Shown here piece by piece: positions 36,504 through 48,157 of a DNA stretch of 64,000 bases. The stretch is from contig NZ_JAQWGB010000101.1 of assembly GCF_029238425.1 (NCBI RefSeq), forward strand, positions 1 to 64,000, given 5' to 3'. The position numbers were made by a program, and so were the translations under genes. The DNA is from Flavicella sp. (lineage in GTDB: Bacteria; Bacteroidota; Bacteroidia; Flavobacteriales; Flavobacteriaceae). The notes under the pieces were generated by a model that was given only the letters and a program-made list of their open reading frames with translations, was not told the DNA's origin and did no database searches. Position 1 is the stretch's first letter, and every line of letters begins with the position of its first letter.

Positions 36504-37853
36504 TTATAACAACTCCAATTTAAACTGTTCAGAAACTTCCTCTATCAAAACACCAATATCCCCAGCACCCATCATGACTACCACATCGGCATTAGCTTTT
36601 TTCAGCTCCCTATAAACATTAGTTTTATCAACAATTTTTTTCTCCTTTTTCTCAATTTTTCCTAACAACCAATCAGAAGTAACTCCTTCCATCGGCAATT
36701 CTCTTGCAGGGTAAATATCCAACAACAACAGCTCGTCAAATCTAGCCAAACTTTTTGCAAATTCCTCAACAAAATCGCTCGTTCTGCTATATAAATGTGG
36801 CTGAAAAACGCCTACTACTTTTTTATTTGGATACATTTCAGAAACGGCATCTGCAACTGCGTCAATTTCAGTAGGATGATGCGCGTAATCGTCAATCAGC
36901 ACAAAGTCATTTGTTTTGATTTTATACGAAAATCTTCTTTTTACACCTCTAAAACTCTTCAAAGCTTCCGCGATAGCATCCAAAGGCAAACCATATTGTT
37001 CCGCCAATGCCACTGCTGCTAAAGCATTTGATAAATTATGTCTTCCTGGCAATGAAAACTCAATATTTTCTTGCATCGAAACAGGTGTTTTTATGGTAAA
37101 ACTGTAAGCTCCATTTTCAACTTTAATATCTGATATCTGATAATCCGCTTCTTCTCCCACAGCATAAGTCAACCCTTCCAAAGGCAATCCTTTGCACACA
37201 ATCAAACGGTCGGTAACTTTTTCTGTAAATTCTCTGAATGAATTTTCCAACACTTCCTTTTCACCATAGATATCCAAATGATCTGCATCCATTGAAGTCA
37301 CACAGGCTAAATTCGGAGACAACTGTAAAAAAGAACGATCAAATTCGTCTGCCTCTACCACAGACACTTTATCTGATCCTAGGATCAAATTAGAGCTATA
37401 ATTTTCTGTTATTCCGCCTAAAAATGATGTAGCCCCCGTACCCGTAGCTTTCATAATATGACCTAATATAGAAGAGGTTGTTGTTTTACCATGAGTACCT
37501 GCAACTCCCAAACAAAAGGTGTTTTTAGTAATTTCTCCTAAAACTTGTGCTCGTTTTAATGTCGTAAAACCAGCATCTAGAAAAAAGTTCAACTCGCTAT
37601 GGTCTTTTGGTACTGCTGGAGTATATACAATCAAAGTTCCAGCACTTTCCTTAAACACATCAGGAATCAACTCTAAAGAATCATCAAAATGGATTTCAGC
37701 ACCTATTTCAACCAAAGCATCTGTTATCTCTGTTGGCACCTTATCATAACCGGCCACTTGCTTTCCATTTGCACAAAAATACCTAGCAATAGCAGACATT
37801 CCAATCCCGCCAATTCCTATAAAATAAACCCTATGTATTTTTTCTAAATTCAA
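36504..37853 (-). CDS. murC: UDP-N-acetylmuramate--L-alanine ligase
   Basis: VYFIGIGGIGMSAIARYF; GVAGTHGKTTTSSIL; DDYAHHPTEI. Confidence 0.97.
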   Translation of the reverse strand: MNLEKIHRVYFIGIGGIGMSAIARYFCANGKQVAGYDKVPTEITDALVEIGAEIHFDDSLELIPDVFKESAGTLIVYTPAVPKDHSELNFFLDAGFTTLKRAQVLGEITKNTFCLGVAGTHGKTTTSSILGHIMKATGTGATSFLGGITENYSSNLILGSDKVSVVEADEFDRSFLQLSPNLACVTSMDADHLDIYGEKEVLENSFREFTEKVTDRLIVCKGLPLEGLTYAVGEEADYQISDIKVENGAYSFTIKTPVSMQENIEFSLPGRHNLSNALAAVALAEQYGLPLDAIAEALKSFRGVKRRFSYKIKTNDFVLIDDYAHHPTEIDAVADAVSEMYPNKKVVGVFQPHLYSRTSDFVEEFAKSLARFDELLLLDIYPARELPMEGVTSDWLLGKIEKKEKKIVDKTNVYRELKKANADVVVMMGAGDIGVLIEEVSEQFKLELL

Positions 37854-37854
37854 T

Positions 37855-38946
37855 TCAATTCTTTTTTAACTCAATAATTCTTTCAAGCTCATTCACTATG
37901 GTCTCTGTTGCATTTGGCAACGCCAAAGATTTGATATTCTCTGTTAACCTTTTCTGCAACTCTTCATCTTTTATCAACTCCTCAAAAACAGTTTCAAAAG
38001 AGGAAATATTAGATTCCTTTATCATCAATGCCGCATTTTCATGAACCAAGGCCAAAGCATTTTTTGTTTGATGATCCTCTGATACATTAGGAGACGGAAT
38101 AAAAACCGTAGGCTTCCCTACGATACATAACTCCGAAATAGAACTTGCTCCTGCACGACTGATGATAAAATCTGCCGCTGCATATGCCAAATCCATCTCT
38201 GCCAAAAACGCATGTGTCTGAACTCCATCTTTCGCATTGTATTTTTTATACTCATCGATATAAAACTTACCCGTTTGCCAAATAATCTGAACTCCACTTT
38301 CATCCAAAAACTCCAACGATTCAGCAATCAATTTATTTACGGCACGAGCCCCTAAACTTCCACCAATCACCAACAAGGTTTTTTTATTCGGATCTAGATT
38401 GAAAAAATCAATCCCTGCATCTCGTTTGGAATCTACTGTCAATAAATTTTGACGGACTGGGTTTCCTGTTTTTGTTATTTTTTCTTTTGGAAAAAACCGA
38501 TCCAAACCATCATAGGCCACACAAATAGAATTTGCCTTTTTAGACAATAATTTATTTGTAATCCCTGGGTATGAATTTTGTTCCTGAATCAAAGAAGGTA
38601 TGTTTTTATTCGATGCTACATACAAAACTGGACCACTAGCAAAACCTCCTGTCCCAACCACAACATCTGGCTGAAACTCTTTGACTATTTTTTTAGATTT
38701 CCAAACACTGCTTAACAACTTTAACGGAAAGGACAAATTATCTACTGTTAATTTTCTTTGTATTCCAGAAATCCACAAACCTTTTATTTTATAACCAGCG
38801 CTCGGAACCTTTTCCATCTCCATACGATCTTGTGCACCTACAAATAAAAATTCAGCCGACGGGTATCGCTTTTTTATTTCATTTGCAATTGCAATCGCGG
38901 GATAAATATGACCTCCAGTACCCCCACCACTGATTAATACTTTCAT
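37855..38946 (-). CDS. murG: UDP-GlcNAc--undecaprenyl-PP-MurNAc-pentapeptide transferase
   Basis: [38 protein letters not shown]. Confidence 0.97.
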   Translation of the reverse strand: MKVLISGGGTGGHIYPAIAIANEIKKRYPSAEFLFVGAQDRMEMEKVPSAGYKIKGLWISGIQRKLTVDNLSFPLKLLSSVWKSKKIVKEFQPDVVVGTGGFASGPVLYVASNKNIPSLIQEQNSYPGITNKLLSKKANSICVAYDGLDRFFPKEKITKTGNPVRQNLLTVDSKRDAGIDFFNLDPNKKTLLVIGGSLGARAVNKLIAESLEFLDESGVQIIWQTGKFYIDEYKKYNAKDGVQTHAFLAEMDLAYAAADFIISRAGASSISELCIVGKPTVFIPSPNVSEDHQTKNALALVHENAALMIKESNISSFETVFEELIKDEELQKRLTENIKSLALPNATETIVNELERIIELKKN

Positions 38947-38957
38947 TTTTTTATTTT

Positions 38958-40160
38958 TTAATCATGTATTGTTTCATGCAGTATCGACAAAGGATCTTCA
39001 TTCTCCTCTTCTAACTGCTCTTCTGTTACCTCATTCGCTGAAGAAACACTTAATATTATTCCTAACCCAAAACAGGTCATCCAAATAGACGTTCCACCAC
39101 TACTAATCAACGGTAACGTCTGACCCGTTACGGGCAATAAATTTGTTGCTACCGCCATATTAGTCATCGCTTGGAAAATAATTGGAATCCCAATAGAGAT
39201 CACCAACATGGTTCCAAAAACGGTTCCAGCTTTCTTTGCCGCAATCAAAATCCTCATCAACAACAGAAAATAAAACACCAATATGACCAATCCTCCAATC
39301 AAGCCATACTCTTCTATAATAATAGCATAAATAAAATCTGATGAAGATTGTGGCAAAAAATTCTTCTGAACACTTTTACCCGGACCTCTTCCTCCTACAC
39401 CACCAGTAGCTATAGCTATTTTCGCTTTTTCTACTTGATAACCTTCTGTCTCGTTTGGATCAGAAAAACTTTCAATTCTACTTTGCCAAGTATTTACCCT
39501 GTTTGGCATAGCATCTGGAAAAGCTTTGGCTATCAAAATAAAAACACTCAGCGCAGCAATCCCCATACCTAATATAAATAGTATATACTTCACGGGATAT
39601 CCACCCAGATACACTAAGATCAAAATCACAAAAAATATTATTGCCGTAGTGGAGAAGTTTGCTGGTAATATCAACACCAAGGCTAATCCTACTGGAAACC
39701 ATAGTTGTAACAAACTTTCCTTAAAAACAATCGCCTTATTTCTATTTCTCGAAATATACCTAGCAACATACACCATCAAAACCAACGCCGCCAAGGTAGA
39801 AGTCTGAAAACCAACTCCAACTATAGGAACCCGAATCCATCTACTCGCATTGGCTCCTCCAATTGTTTTCCCTTGTGAAAGCGTAAAAACAAGCAGCGCA
39901 ATAACCACAGGATACAATAAAACAGAACCTCCGCTAAAATACCTATAGGGTATTTTATGCACTCCAAACATGATTGCAAACCCCATCAAAAGAAGTGCAG
40001 CATGCTTGATCAAGTGTCCAAATGTTGATCCATTCCCAACAACATACACCAAGTTTGTACTAGCACTATAAACTGGCATAAACGAAAATATTGCCAACAT
40101 AGCCACTAAGGCCCAGATGACTCTATCTCCCTGAAGATGTTTGAATAAACTTTGGATCAT
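38958..40160 (-). CDS. ftsW: FtsW/RodA/SpoVE-family polymerase
   Basis: Multi-[39 protein letters not shown]. Confidence 0.95.
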   Translation of the reverse strand: MIQSLFKHLQGDRVIWALVAMLAIFSFMPVYSASTNLVYVVGNGSTFGHLIKHAALLLMGFAIMFGVHKIPYRYFSGGSVLLYPVVIALLVFTLSQGKTIGGANASRWIRVPIVGVGFQTSTLAALVLMVYVARYISRNRNKAIVFKESLLQLWFPVGLALVLILPANFSTTAIIFFVILILVYLGGYPVKYILFILGMGIAALSVFILIAKAFPDAMPNRVNTWQSRIESFSDPNETEGYQVEKAKIAIATGGVGGRGPGKSVQKNFLPQSSSDFIYAIIIEEYGLIGGLVILVFYFLLLMRILIAAKKAGTVFGTMLVISIGIPIIFQAMTNMAVATNLLPVTGQTLPLISSGGTSIWMTCFGLGIILSVSSANEVTEEQLEEENEDPLSILHETIHD

Positions 40161-40172
40161 TCTATATCTATT

Positions 40173-41510
40173 TTACAAGTGTCTTACAGCATTTTTAAAC
40201 TGCCTTCCTCTATCTTCATAACTCTCAAACAAATCAAAACTAGCACAAGCTGGTGACAACAACACATTATCTCCTTTTGACCCTAATTTGTAGGCCATTT
40301 TCACAGCCTCTTCTGCACTGGTCGTTTCAATCAACAAATCAACCATTCCGTCAAATGTTTGCATAATTTTTGCATTATCCACACCTAAACATATGATTGC
40401 TTTTACTTTCTCTCTTACCAACGGCATCAAATCTAAATAATCATTCCCTTTATCAACACCTCCAACAATCCACACCGTAGGAGCCTCCATACACTCCAAA
40501 GCGTAAAATGTTGCATTTACATTCGTAGCTTTGGAGTCATTTATATATTGAACCCCATTTATTTTTAAGACTTTTTCAAGACGATGCTCTGCTCCTTCAA
40601 AATCCTCCAAGCTCTCTTTGATTACTTGTTTACGCGCCTTCATCATTTGTGCTGCCAATGATGATGCCATCGCATTTTTCGTATTATGTTTTCCTTTCGT
40701 TGCTAGTTTAGAAATATCCATTGTTAAAATTTCTTTGTTTAGTTCTGTTTGTATTTTATTATCGTAAACATACGCTCCGGGTACCCCTTTATTTTCACTC
40801 AATGAAAATGGCACCAACTGCGCTTTTACTTCATGACCCTCAAGCCATTTTATTATTTCAATATCATCCGCATCATAAATCAAATAATCCTTTTCTGTTT
40901 GATTTTTTGTAATCAAGAACTTTGATGCGATATAGTTCTCGTATTTATAATCATATCTATCCAAATGATCTGGAGAGATATTTGTTATTACCGCAATATG
41001 TGGTGCAAAATCAACGATTCCATCTAACTGAAAACTACTCAACTCTAACACATAACTGTCATAATTTTCAGCAGCCACTTGCAAAGCAAAACTATCGCCG
41101 ATATTACCAGCCATTCCGCAATTCAAGCCAGCTTTTTTCAATATATGATGCAACATCATTGTTGTGGTCGTCTTTCCATTTGAACCAGTTATACCGATCA
41201 AAGTAGCCTCCGTAAACTGAGCGGCAAATTCTATTTCAGAAATAACAGAAATTCCTTTTTCTCTCAGACTTACAACCAAAGGAACCGTATCTGGAATCCC
41301 TGGACTTTTCATGACAACATCTGCATTTTCTATCTTATCCAGCGTATGAGCACCTGACTCATATCCTATCTCATATTTAGCAAGAACTTCTTTGTAGTTG
41401 TCTTTTATAACTCCTCTATCAGAAACAAAAACGTCATAGCCTTTTTCTTTAGCCAGCACAGCAGTTCCAACACCACTCTCTCCTCCACCAAGTACAACTA
41501 TTCTTTTCAT
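40173..41510 (-). CDS. murD: UDP-N-acetylmuramoyl-L-alanine--D-glutamate ligase
   Basis: GGGESGVGTAVLA; GITGSNGKTTTTMML; NDSKATNVNAT. Confidence 0.97.
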   Translation of the reverse strand: MKRIVVLGGGESGVGTAVLAKEKGYDVFVSDRGVIKDNYKEVLAKYEIGYESGAHTLDKIENADVVMKSPGIPDTVPLVVSLREKGISVISEIEFAAQFTEATLIGITGSNGKTTTTMMLHHILKKAGLNCGMAGNIGDSFALQVAAENYDSYVLELSSFQLDGIVDFAPHIAVITNISPDHLDRYDYKYENYIASKFLITKNQTEKDYLIYDADDIEIIKWLEGHEVKAQLVPFSLSENKGVPGAYVYDNKIQTELNKEILTMDISKLATKGKHNTKNAMASSLAAQMMKARKQVIKESLEDFEGAEHRLEKVLKINGVQYINDSKATNVNATFYALECMEAPTVWIVGGVDKGNDYLDLMPLVREKVKAIICLGVDNAKIMQTFDGMVDLLIETTSAEEAVKMAYKLGSKGDNVLLSPACASFDLFESYEDRGRQFKNAVRHL

Positions 41511-41523
41511 GCTTTTTCTATAC

Positions 41524-42753
41524 CTATCTTAATTTCAATGTCACAACAGTTACTACCGCCAACAACAAACCAATAATGATAAAACGTGCTACTATTTTCG
41601 ACTCATGGTAACCAGACTTTTGATAATGATGATGCAAAGGCGCCATCTTAAAAATCCTTCTACCCTCACCATATTTCTTACGTGTATATTTAAAATATCC
41701 AACCTGCAAAACCACGGAGAAATTCTCTATAAAAAAGATTCCAGCCAATACCGGAATCAATAATTCTTTACGCGTTGCTACTGCAATTACTGCTATAATT
41801 GCTCCTATCGTTAAACTCCCTGTATCCCCCATAAAAACTTGTGCTGGATAGGTATTGTACCATAAAAACCCTACTAATCCTCCAGAGAAAGCACTGATAA
41901 ACACCACCATCTCACCGGAATGAGGGATATACATAACATCCAAATAATTAGCAAAAATGATATTTCCAGAAACCCAAGCAAAAACCCCCAAAGTAAGGAC
42001 TATAATCACCGAAGTACCTGCCGCTAAACCGTCAATCCCATCGGTTAAATTAGCACCATTTGAAACTGCTGTTACGATAAAAATCACAATAGGAATAAAT
42101 ATCAGCCAACCCCATTTTTTAGAAGTATCTCCCATCCATTCTGTAACCACAGAATAATCAAGCTCATTATTTTTTAAGAAAGGAAGTGTCGTTTTAATTG
42201 CTTTTGTTTCCTCTCCAAACACTTTTGGAATTCCACTATCAGTAACCATTTGAATTTCTGCCGCAGGTAACTTTTCTTTCATAGTCACGTTTGGATTAAA
42301 AAACAACATTCCACCAACAATAACTCCTAATCCTACTTGCCCTAAAACCTTAAATTTTCCTTTTAGACCCTCTTTATCTTTTTTGAACACTTTAATATAA
42401 TCATCCAAAAAACCAATAGACCCCATCCAAAGTGTCGTTACCAATAGAATAATGATATAAATATTATCAACCTTTGCAAACAACAGCACTGGAATCAAGG
42501 TGGCAAAAATAATGATAAGACCTCCCATCGTTGGAGTACCAGCCTTTTGCACTTGCCCTTCTAATCCAAGATCACGAACAGACTCTCCAATCTGTTTTTT
42601 TCTTAAAAAATTAATCATTCGCTTCCCATAAATCGTAGAAAGCAACATTGAAAAAATAAACGCCATTGAAGCCCTAAACGAAATATACTGGAACACACCG
42701 GCTCCAATTAAATCGTAGTTTGCTTTTAGGTAATCAAATAAGTAATACAGCAT
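41524..42753 (-). CDS. mraY: Phospho-N-acetylmuramoyl-pentapeptide-transferase
   Basis: [48 protein letters not shown]. Confidence 0.97.
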   Translation of the reverse strand: MLYYLFDYLKANYDLIGAGVFQYISFRASMAFIFSMLLSTIYGKRMINFLRKKQIGESVRDLGLEGQVQKAGTPTMGGLIIIFATLIPVLLFAKVDNIYIIILLVTTLWMGSIGFLDDYIKVFKKDKEGLKGKFKVLGQVGLGVIVGGMLFFNPNVTMKEKLPAAEIQMVTDSGIPKVFGEETKAIKTTLPFLKNNELDYSVVTEWMGDTSKKWGWLIFIPIVIFIVTAVSNGANLTDGIDGLAAGTSVIIVLTLGVFAWVSGNIIFANYLDVMYIPHSGEMVVFISAFSGGLVGFLWYNTYPAQVFMGDTGSLTIGAIIAVIAVATRKELLIPVLAGIFFIENFSVVLQVGYFKYTRKKYGEGRRIFKMAPLHHHYQKSGYHESKIVARFIIIGLLLAVVTVVTLKLR

Positions 42754-42765
42754 GTGGTTATTTTT

Positions 42766-44229
42766 TTATTTTTCTAATGCTATTAATATTTCTTTTATAA
42801 TCTCTTTATCATCGAAGTGATGTTTCACTCCTTGAACATCTTGGTAATCTTCATGTCCTTTTCCAGCGACCAAAACAATATCACCCTGACTTGCCAATTT
42901 CAAAGCCGTTTTGATAGCTTGTTTTCTATCTAAAATAGAAAGCACTTTTTTATCATCTTCTTTAGAAACACCCTCCTCTATTTGATCAATAATTGATTGT
43001 GGATCTTCAAACCTAGGGTTATCAGATGTAAACACGACTTGATCACTCATAGCTGCAGCGATATTTCCCATTTTACTTCTTTTCGAGGTATCTCTATCAC
43101 CCCCACAACCTACGACAGAAATCAAATTTTCTTTTGTAGAACGAATCCCTTCAATAGTCCCTAAAACATTTTTCAAGGCATCAGGGGTATGTGCATAATC
43201 CACAATGGTTACAATTCCTGTTTTAGAAATGGCATATTGGAACCTTCCGTTAACACTTTCAAGCTGACTCATCAACAACAAAACTGAATCGTGTTCCATT
43301 CCCAACTCTACAGCAACTCCATATATCGCCAAAAGATTAGACACATTAAACTCTCCAATCAACTGCACCCACACTTCACTATTCTGAACCTGTAATAACA
43401 TTCCAGAAAAGCTTTTCTCCAAAACCCTAGCTTTATAATCAGCCATAGATTTTAGAGCATAACTTATTTTTTTAGCCTTTGTGTTCTGTAAAAGAATATT
43501 CCCATTCTTATCATCGGCATTAGTTAGAGCAAAAGCATCTTTAGATAAATCATCAAAAAATTTCTTTTTCACATCTCTATACTCAGCAAATGTTTTATGA
43601 TAATCCAAATGATCATGCGATAAATTTGTAAAAACTCCTCCATCAAACTGCAGGCCTTCCGTTCTACATTGATGAATCCCATGAGAACTCACCTCCATAA
43701 AACAATGGGTCACACCCGCATCCAACATCTTGCTTAAATAACTATTTATAGTTACCGAATCTGGTGTCGTATGTGTTGCATCAAAAGATTCTGATCCAAT
43801 TTTTATTTTTACCGTAGAAAGCAAACCAGCTTTTAAACCCGCTTTTTGAAATAAGTCATATAACAAAGTTGCAACTGTAGTTTTACCATTGGTACCGGTT
43901 ATACCAACTAATTTTAATTTCGAAGACGGGTTATCATAAAAATTAGAAGCTAGGTGTGCTAATGCAACATCACTATTGACTACTTTCACATAAGTTACTC
44001 CGTCCATTAATTCGTTTGGTAACTCTTGACAAACTATAACAGTAGCTCCAAGATCAATCGCTTTTCCAATAAACAAATGACCATCAAAAGCAGTTCCTTT
44101 TTGAGCTACAAAAAGAGCGTCAGCCACTATTTTTCTAGAATCAAAAACTATAGCCACAACAGACACATCTGCAACACCAATCTGATCCAAAACAGCAACT
44201 CCATCAAGTATTTCGCTCAATATCTTCAT
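42766..44229 (-). CDS. murE: UDP-N-acetylmuramoyl-tripeptide synthetase (MurE)
   Basis: GITGTNGKTTVATLL; THTTPD; VSSHGIHQCR; DYAHTPDAL; FTSDNPRFEDP. Confidence 0.96.
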   Translation of the reverse strand: MKILSEILDGVAVLDQIGVADVSVVAIVFDSRKIVADALFVAQKGTAFDGHLFIGKAIDLGATVIVCQELPNELMDGVTYVKVVNSDVALAHLASNFYDNPSSKLKLVGITGTNGKTTVATLLYDLFQKAGLKAGLLSTVKIKIGSESFDATHTTPDSVTINSYLSKMLDAGVTHCFMEVSSHGIHQCRTEGLQFDGGVFTNLSHDHLDYHKTFAEYRDVKKKFFDDLSKDAFALTNADDKNGNILLQNTKAKKISYALKSMADYKARVLEKSFSGMLLQVQNSEVWVQLIGEFNVSNLLAIYGVAVELGMEHDSVLLLMSQLESVNGRFQYAISKTGIVTIVDYAHTPDALKNVLGTIEGIRSTKENLISVVGCGGDRDTSKRSKMGNIAAAMSDQVVFTSDNPRFEDPQSIIDQIEEGVSKEDDKKVLSILDRKQAIKTALKLASQGDIVLVAGKGHEDYQDVQGVKHHFDDKEIIKEILIALEK

Positions 44230-46248
44230 TTAGCTTAATTTCAAAATTATTGTAGACCCTTTTACAAGTTTCTTCCCTTTTCTAATTGACTGACTCTTTA
44301 CCTTTCCAACACCTTCAAAAACAACCTTCATTCCTAAATTCTCAAGAACTGAAACAGCATCCATTCCCGCCATACCTCTAACATCAGGCATGATTTTCAA
44401 ATCTTTCTGCAACAATGCATAATACGATTCTGAATCAACCCCCAACTCTTCAATCTCTGGCGTTTTATTCTCTACTTCTTTTTTTATAGGAGCAGAAGCA
44501 TACATCTTTTGCGCAATTTTTTTGAAAACCGGAGCCGCAACAGTAGCACCATAATACCCTTTCTTTTTATCTGGATTATGCACCACTACGATACAAGAAT
44601 ATTTTGGAGCTTCAGCAGGAAAAAAACCTGCAAATGAAGCAGTATATTCTTTATTAGAATACCCCCCCGAATGATATTTACCGCTGGCATCAGTATAAGA
44701 TGGAACATATTTTTTTGCTGTTCCTGTTTTACCAGCCATCGAAAAGTTTGGTGTATAAATATTTGTAGCAGTCCCTTGCTCAACAACTTTTTCCAACACC
44801 CTTCTTAATTTCTTTACCGTCTCCATAGAAGCGATACTAGGGTTGATCACTTTTGGCTCAAACACCTTATCCACCTTCCCTTCTGTCCTAAGAGCACTTA
44901 CAAACCTAGGCTTCACCATAACCCCATCATTTGCAATAGCATTATAAAAAGTTAATGTTTGCAATGGCGTTAATGATATACCATAGCCCCAAGCCATCCA
45001 CTCTAGAGAAATACCATTCCAACGTTTTTTATCTTTAGGAGAAGGAATATAGGGAGCACCTTCACCTTTAATCTCTAGTCCAATTTTTGACCCAAGACCA
45101 ATTTCATGAACCGCATCTACAAATTTTTGCGGATCTTTTTTATAATGCTTCTGAATCAATTTCACTATTCCAACATTAGAAGAAACCTCAATTACCCTAC
45201 TAGCAGAAATCTCACCATACCCACCTCTATGAGAATCTTCAACTTTTTTTCTATGGATATAGATGCGTCCTTTTTCAGTATCGACAACTGTACTCGTATC
45301 AATAACTTTATCCTCTAAAGCAATCAACAAACTGGCAACTTTAAATGTTGAACCCGGTTCATGCGATTCCCAAACGGCATAATTCCTTTTTTCGTAATAC
45401 TTACCTTTTGAAGTCCTCCCTAAATTTGCAATCGCTTTTACAGAACCAGTCTTGGTCTCCATCACAATTACACAACCATGATCTGCCTCAAACTTTTCCA
45501 GCTGTTCTAACAAAGCATGATGAGCAATATCCTGAACATTGATATCAATAGTGGTAATCACATCACTCCCATCCTTAGGCTCTACCTCATTATTATCATT
45601 GATAGGTTTCCATTGATTTTTGGCGATTTTCTGTTTCATACGCCACCCCAAACTTCCTTCTAAATAATCCGTATACGCACCTTCGATACCTACTTCGCCA
45701 CGATAATCATCATAACCAATGGTACGCTCCGCTATTTTCCCGATAGGATGCTCGCGAACTGTTCTTTGTTCCGTAATGAAACCACCTTTATAAAGACCCA
45801 ATCTAAAAATCGGAAAACTCTTTACTTTTAAATAGTCCATATATCCAAGATTCCTAGCAACAAACAAATACCTATTTCTAGTTCTTCTCGCTTTTCTAAA
45901 ATAAGATTGATAATAAGAAGTGGATTTCCCAAACATTTCCGACATCGCTTCAGACAAACCGTGAATGTTTTTCTCAAAAACTTCATCTTTCACAGTAACA
46001 ACATCCATTCGGATATCATATTTTGACATTGAGGTTGCCAATAAACTCCCTCTAGCCGAAACAACATTTCCTCTATTGTAAAAAATAGTATCTTTTCTGA
46101 TAGTCCTATGGGCGGACATATCTCGATACTTATCACCCTCAAGATACTGAATACGAGCTATTTTAATAAAAATCACCAACAAAAAAAGAGTCATCAAGAC
46201 AACTACTATAGATAGTCTACTTAATATGCCTTTTTGTTCCGTACTCAC
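44230..46248 (-). CDS. ftsI: Penicillin-binding protein (FtsI-type transpeptidase) with C-terminal PASTA domain
   Basis: EPGSTFKVASLL; SSNVGIV; AGKTGTAKKY; PDVRGMAGMDAVSVLENLGMKVV. Confidence 0.95.
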   Translation of the reverse strand: MSTEQKGILSRLSIVVVLMTLFLLVIFIKIARIQYLEGDKYRDMSAHRTIRKDTIFYNRGNVVSARGSLLATSMSKYDIRMDVVTVKDEVFEKNIHGLSEAMSEMFGKSTSYYQSYFRKARRTRNRYLFVARNLGYMDYLKVKSFPIFRLGLYKGGFITEQRTVREHPIGKIAERTIGYDDYRGEVGIEGAYTDYLEGSLGWRMKQKIAKNQWKPINDNNEVEPKDGSDVITTIDINVQDIAHHALLEQLEKFEADHGCVIVMETKTGSVKAIANLGRTSKGKYYEKRNYAVWESHEPGSTFKVASLLIALEDKVIDTSTVVDTEKGRIYIHRKKVEDSHRGGYGEISASRVIEVSSNVGIVKLIQKHYKKDPQKFVDAVHEIGLGSKIGLEIKGEGAPYIPSPKDKKRWNGISLEWMAWGYGISLTPLQTLTFYNAIANDGVMVKPRFVSALRTEGKVDKVFEPKVINPSIASMETVKKLRRVLEKVVEQGTATNIYTPNFSMAGKTGTAKKYVPSYTDASGKYHSGGYSNKEYTASFAGFFPAEAPKYSCIVVVHNPDKKKGYYGATVAAPVFKKIAQKMYASAPIKKEVENKTPEIEELGVDSESYYALLQKDLKIMPDVRGMAGMDAVSVLENLGMKVVFEGVGKVKSQSIRKGKKLVKGSTIILKLS

Positions 46249-46249
46249 T

Positions 46250-46564
46250 TTAGTTAGATTTTGCTGTTACTTTGATTTTTATTGGCGGTGTTTTTGGAGA
46301 CGCCAAGCCTCTCTCTTTTAATTTCTCTCTTACCGAGGATTCCATCTTCATCCTTGTCAAATATGTTCCGGAATCTATATACAAGGATTTCAATTTTTTC
46401 ATTTCCTTATTCATACTGGCAATTTCCATTACTTTCCGATCAGCATTATGAGAACTTGTAATCATGAATAATAAGAGAAACACAACAAAGACGATGATTC
46501 TCCAGTTTTTAAAAGCACCTTCATCAACTAAAAACCCACCTTTTAAAACGTCGTAAATCTTCAT
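46250..46564 (-). CDS. ftsL: FtsL-like cell division protein
   Basis: Short single-TM protein between rsmH and ftsI. Confidence 0.75.
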   Translation of the reverse strand: MKIYDVLKGGFLVDEGAFKNWRIIVFVVFLLLFMITSSHNADRKVMEIASMNKEMKKLKSLYIDSGTYLTRMKMESSVREKLKERGLASPKTPPIKIKVTAKSN

Positions 46565-46565
46565 C

Positions 46566-47483
46566 TTACTTCTTTTTTTTCAAGGTAGCAATACGAAGCT
46601 TTGCACTTCTTGCTCTGTTGTTAATCTTAATCTCTTCGCGAGTAGGAACAATCATTTTCCCAACATTTTTTAAAGGAACATCTATATTTCCATAAAAATC
46701 TTTTTCTGGCTCCCCTTCAAACAAACCGTTTTTAATAAAACGCTTTACCAATCTGTCTTCTAGCGAATGGTAAGAAATTACACTTAACCTACCATTCACC
46801 TCCAACAACTTAGGGGTCTGTAGCAAAAATTCTTTCAAAACTTCCAATTCTTGATTGACCTCAATTCGAAACGCTTGAAAAATCTGTGCTAATATTTTAT
46901 GTTCTTTTGCTTTAGGTAAAAACTGCTGTAAAACTTCTTTCAACCTAAAACTAGTTACAATCTTTTCTTCTTCTCTTTGCTCCACTATTTTCGCTGCCAA
47001 CGCTCTAGCATTTCGCAACTCACCATATTGAAACAACACATTACTCAATTGCTCTTCTGTATACGTATTCACAATTGTATAAGCAGATAACTCATCTGAC
47101 TTGTTCATTCTCATATCTAACTCAGCATCAAAACGAGTTGAAAAACCACGTTCGGCTTCATTAAACTGATGCGATGAAACACCTAAATCACCAAGAATCC
47201 CATCCACTTTAGTCACTCCATAAAAACGAAGAAACCTAGATATATATCTAAAATTCTCTTGAATCAAAACAAAGCGCTCATCATCAATAATATTTCTTTG
47301 CGCATCTGGATCCTGATCAAAAGCAAATAACTTCCCATTTTCTCCTAAACGACTTAATATCTCTCTTGAATGACCTCCACCACCGAAAGTAACATCCACA
47401 TAAACACCATCTGGCTTGATTGCCAATGCATCTACGCTTTCTTTCAATAAAACTGGATTATGATATCCTTCCATCTCCTTCAT
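46566..47483 (-). CDS. rsmH: 16S rRNA (cytosine1402-N4)-methyltransferase
   Basis: YHNPVLLKESVDAL; DVTFGGGGHSREIL; LGDLGVSSHQFNEAERGFS; ISYHSLEDRLVKRF. Confidence 0.97.
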   Translation of the reverse strand: MKEMEGYHNPVLLKESVDALAIKPDGVYVDVTFGGGGHSREILSRLGENGKLFAFDQDPDAQRNIIDDERFVLIQENFRYISRFLRFYGVTKVDGILGDLGVSSHQFNEAERGFSTRFDAELDMRMNKSDELSAYTIVNTYTEEQLSNVLFQYGELRNARALAAKIVEQREEEKIVTSFRLKEVLQQFLPKAKEHKILAQIFQAFRIEVNQELEVLKEFLLQTPKLLEVNGRLSVISYHSLEDRLVKRFIKNGLFEGEPEKDFYGNIDVPLKNVGKMIVPTREEIKINNRARSAKLRIATLKKKK

Positions 47484-47934
47484 TATTTATCGTTCCCATC
47501 ACATCCTCTGCCAACTCCGCAAAATCAACAGCCGCCTCATCAATGGCTTGCTCATATTTATCTTTATCCCAAATTTCAATAATCGAAATTGCCGAAGACA
47601 TCACCACCTCTTTGGTAACCCCTGAAAAAGTCAATAAATCTTTTGGAATCAACAACCTTCCCGTTGCATCTAATTCAATCTTTTTAACCCCAGCAGTAAA
47701 ACGACGAATAAAATCATTATTCTTTTTCACAAAACGATTCAATCCATTCATCTGAGCCATCACAGCATTCCACTCCTTCATAGGATACAATTCTAAACAA
47801 GGCTGAAAAACCGATCTTTTCAACACAAAACCTTCATGCAAAACAGGATCCAACTGCTTCTTTAATGCAGATGGCAAAAGCATCCTCCCCTTAGAGTCTG
47901 CCTTACATTCATATGTTCCTACGATACTTTCCAA
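47458..47934 (-). CDS. mraZ: MraZ transcriptional regulator
   Basis: GTYECKADSKGRMLLPSALKKQL; DATGRLLIPKDLL. Confidence 0.95.
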   Translation of the reverse strand: MESIVGTYECKADSKGRMLLPSALKKQLDPVLHEGFVLKRSVFQPCLELYPMKEWNAVMAQMNGLNRFVKKNNDFIRRFTAGVKKIELDATGRLLIPKDLLTFSGVTKEVVMSSAISIIEIWDKDKYEQAIDEAAVDFAELAEDVMGTINNEGDGRIS

Positions 47935-47973
47935 GTCTTGAGATCTGAGATTATAGAATTCAAAAGTAAGAAT

Positions 47974-48003
47974 TATTTACCACAATTTCCCACAATCCTC
48001 CAC
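47974..48003 (-). promoter_or_regulatory. Candidate MraZ operator: three 10-bp direct repeats
   Basis: Minus strand GTGGAGGATT|GTGGGAAATT|GTGGTAAATA directly upstream of mraZ; a fourth GTGGGAGAAA lies at 48025-48034. Confidence 0.6.
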
Positions 48004-48127
48004 TTTGTTAATAAGTTCTGTTATTTTCTCCCACTTTGCATACTTATCTCATATCGTGGTGCTTAAAAATGGAATTCGCAAAAAAAAGTAGAAATATTGA
48101 ATGAATGTTTTTTTGTAAAAAAAAGAG

Positions 48128-48135
48128 TACATTTG
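48128..48135 (+). promoter_or_regulatory. Bacteroidetes-type -7 element (TAnnTTTG)
   Basis: TACATTTG ~22 bp upstream of ATG 48158. Confidence 0.45.
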
Positions 48136-48157
48136 TCAATCGTAAAAAAGATTATAA

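Noticed and set aside
32183-47934. dcw cluster lacking murF, ddl and murB in the visible order
   Set aside because: Scattered murF/murB/ddl genes are common in Bacteroidetes; the remaining order (mraZ-rsmH-ftsL-ftsI-murE-mraY-murD-ftsW-murG-murC-ftsQ-ftsA-ftsZ) is standard.
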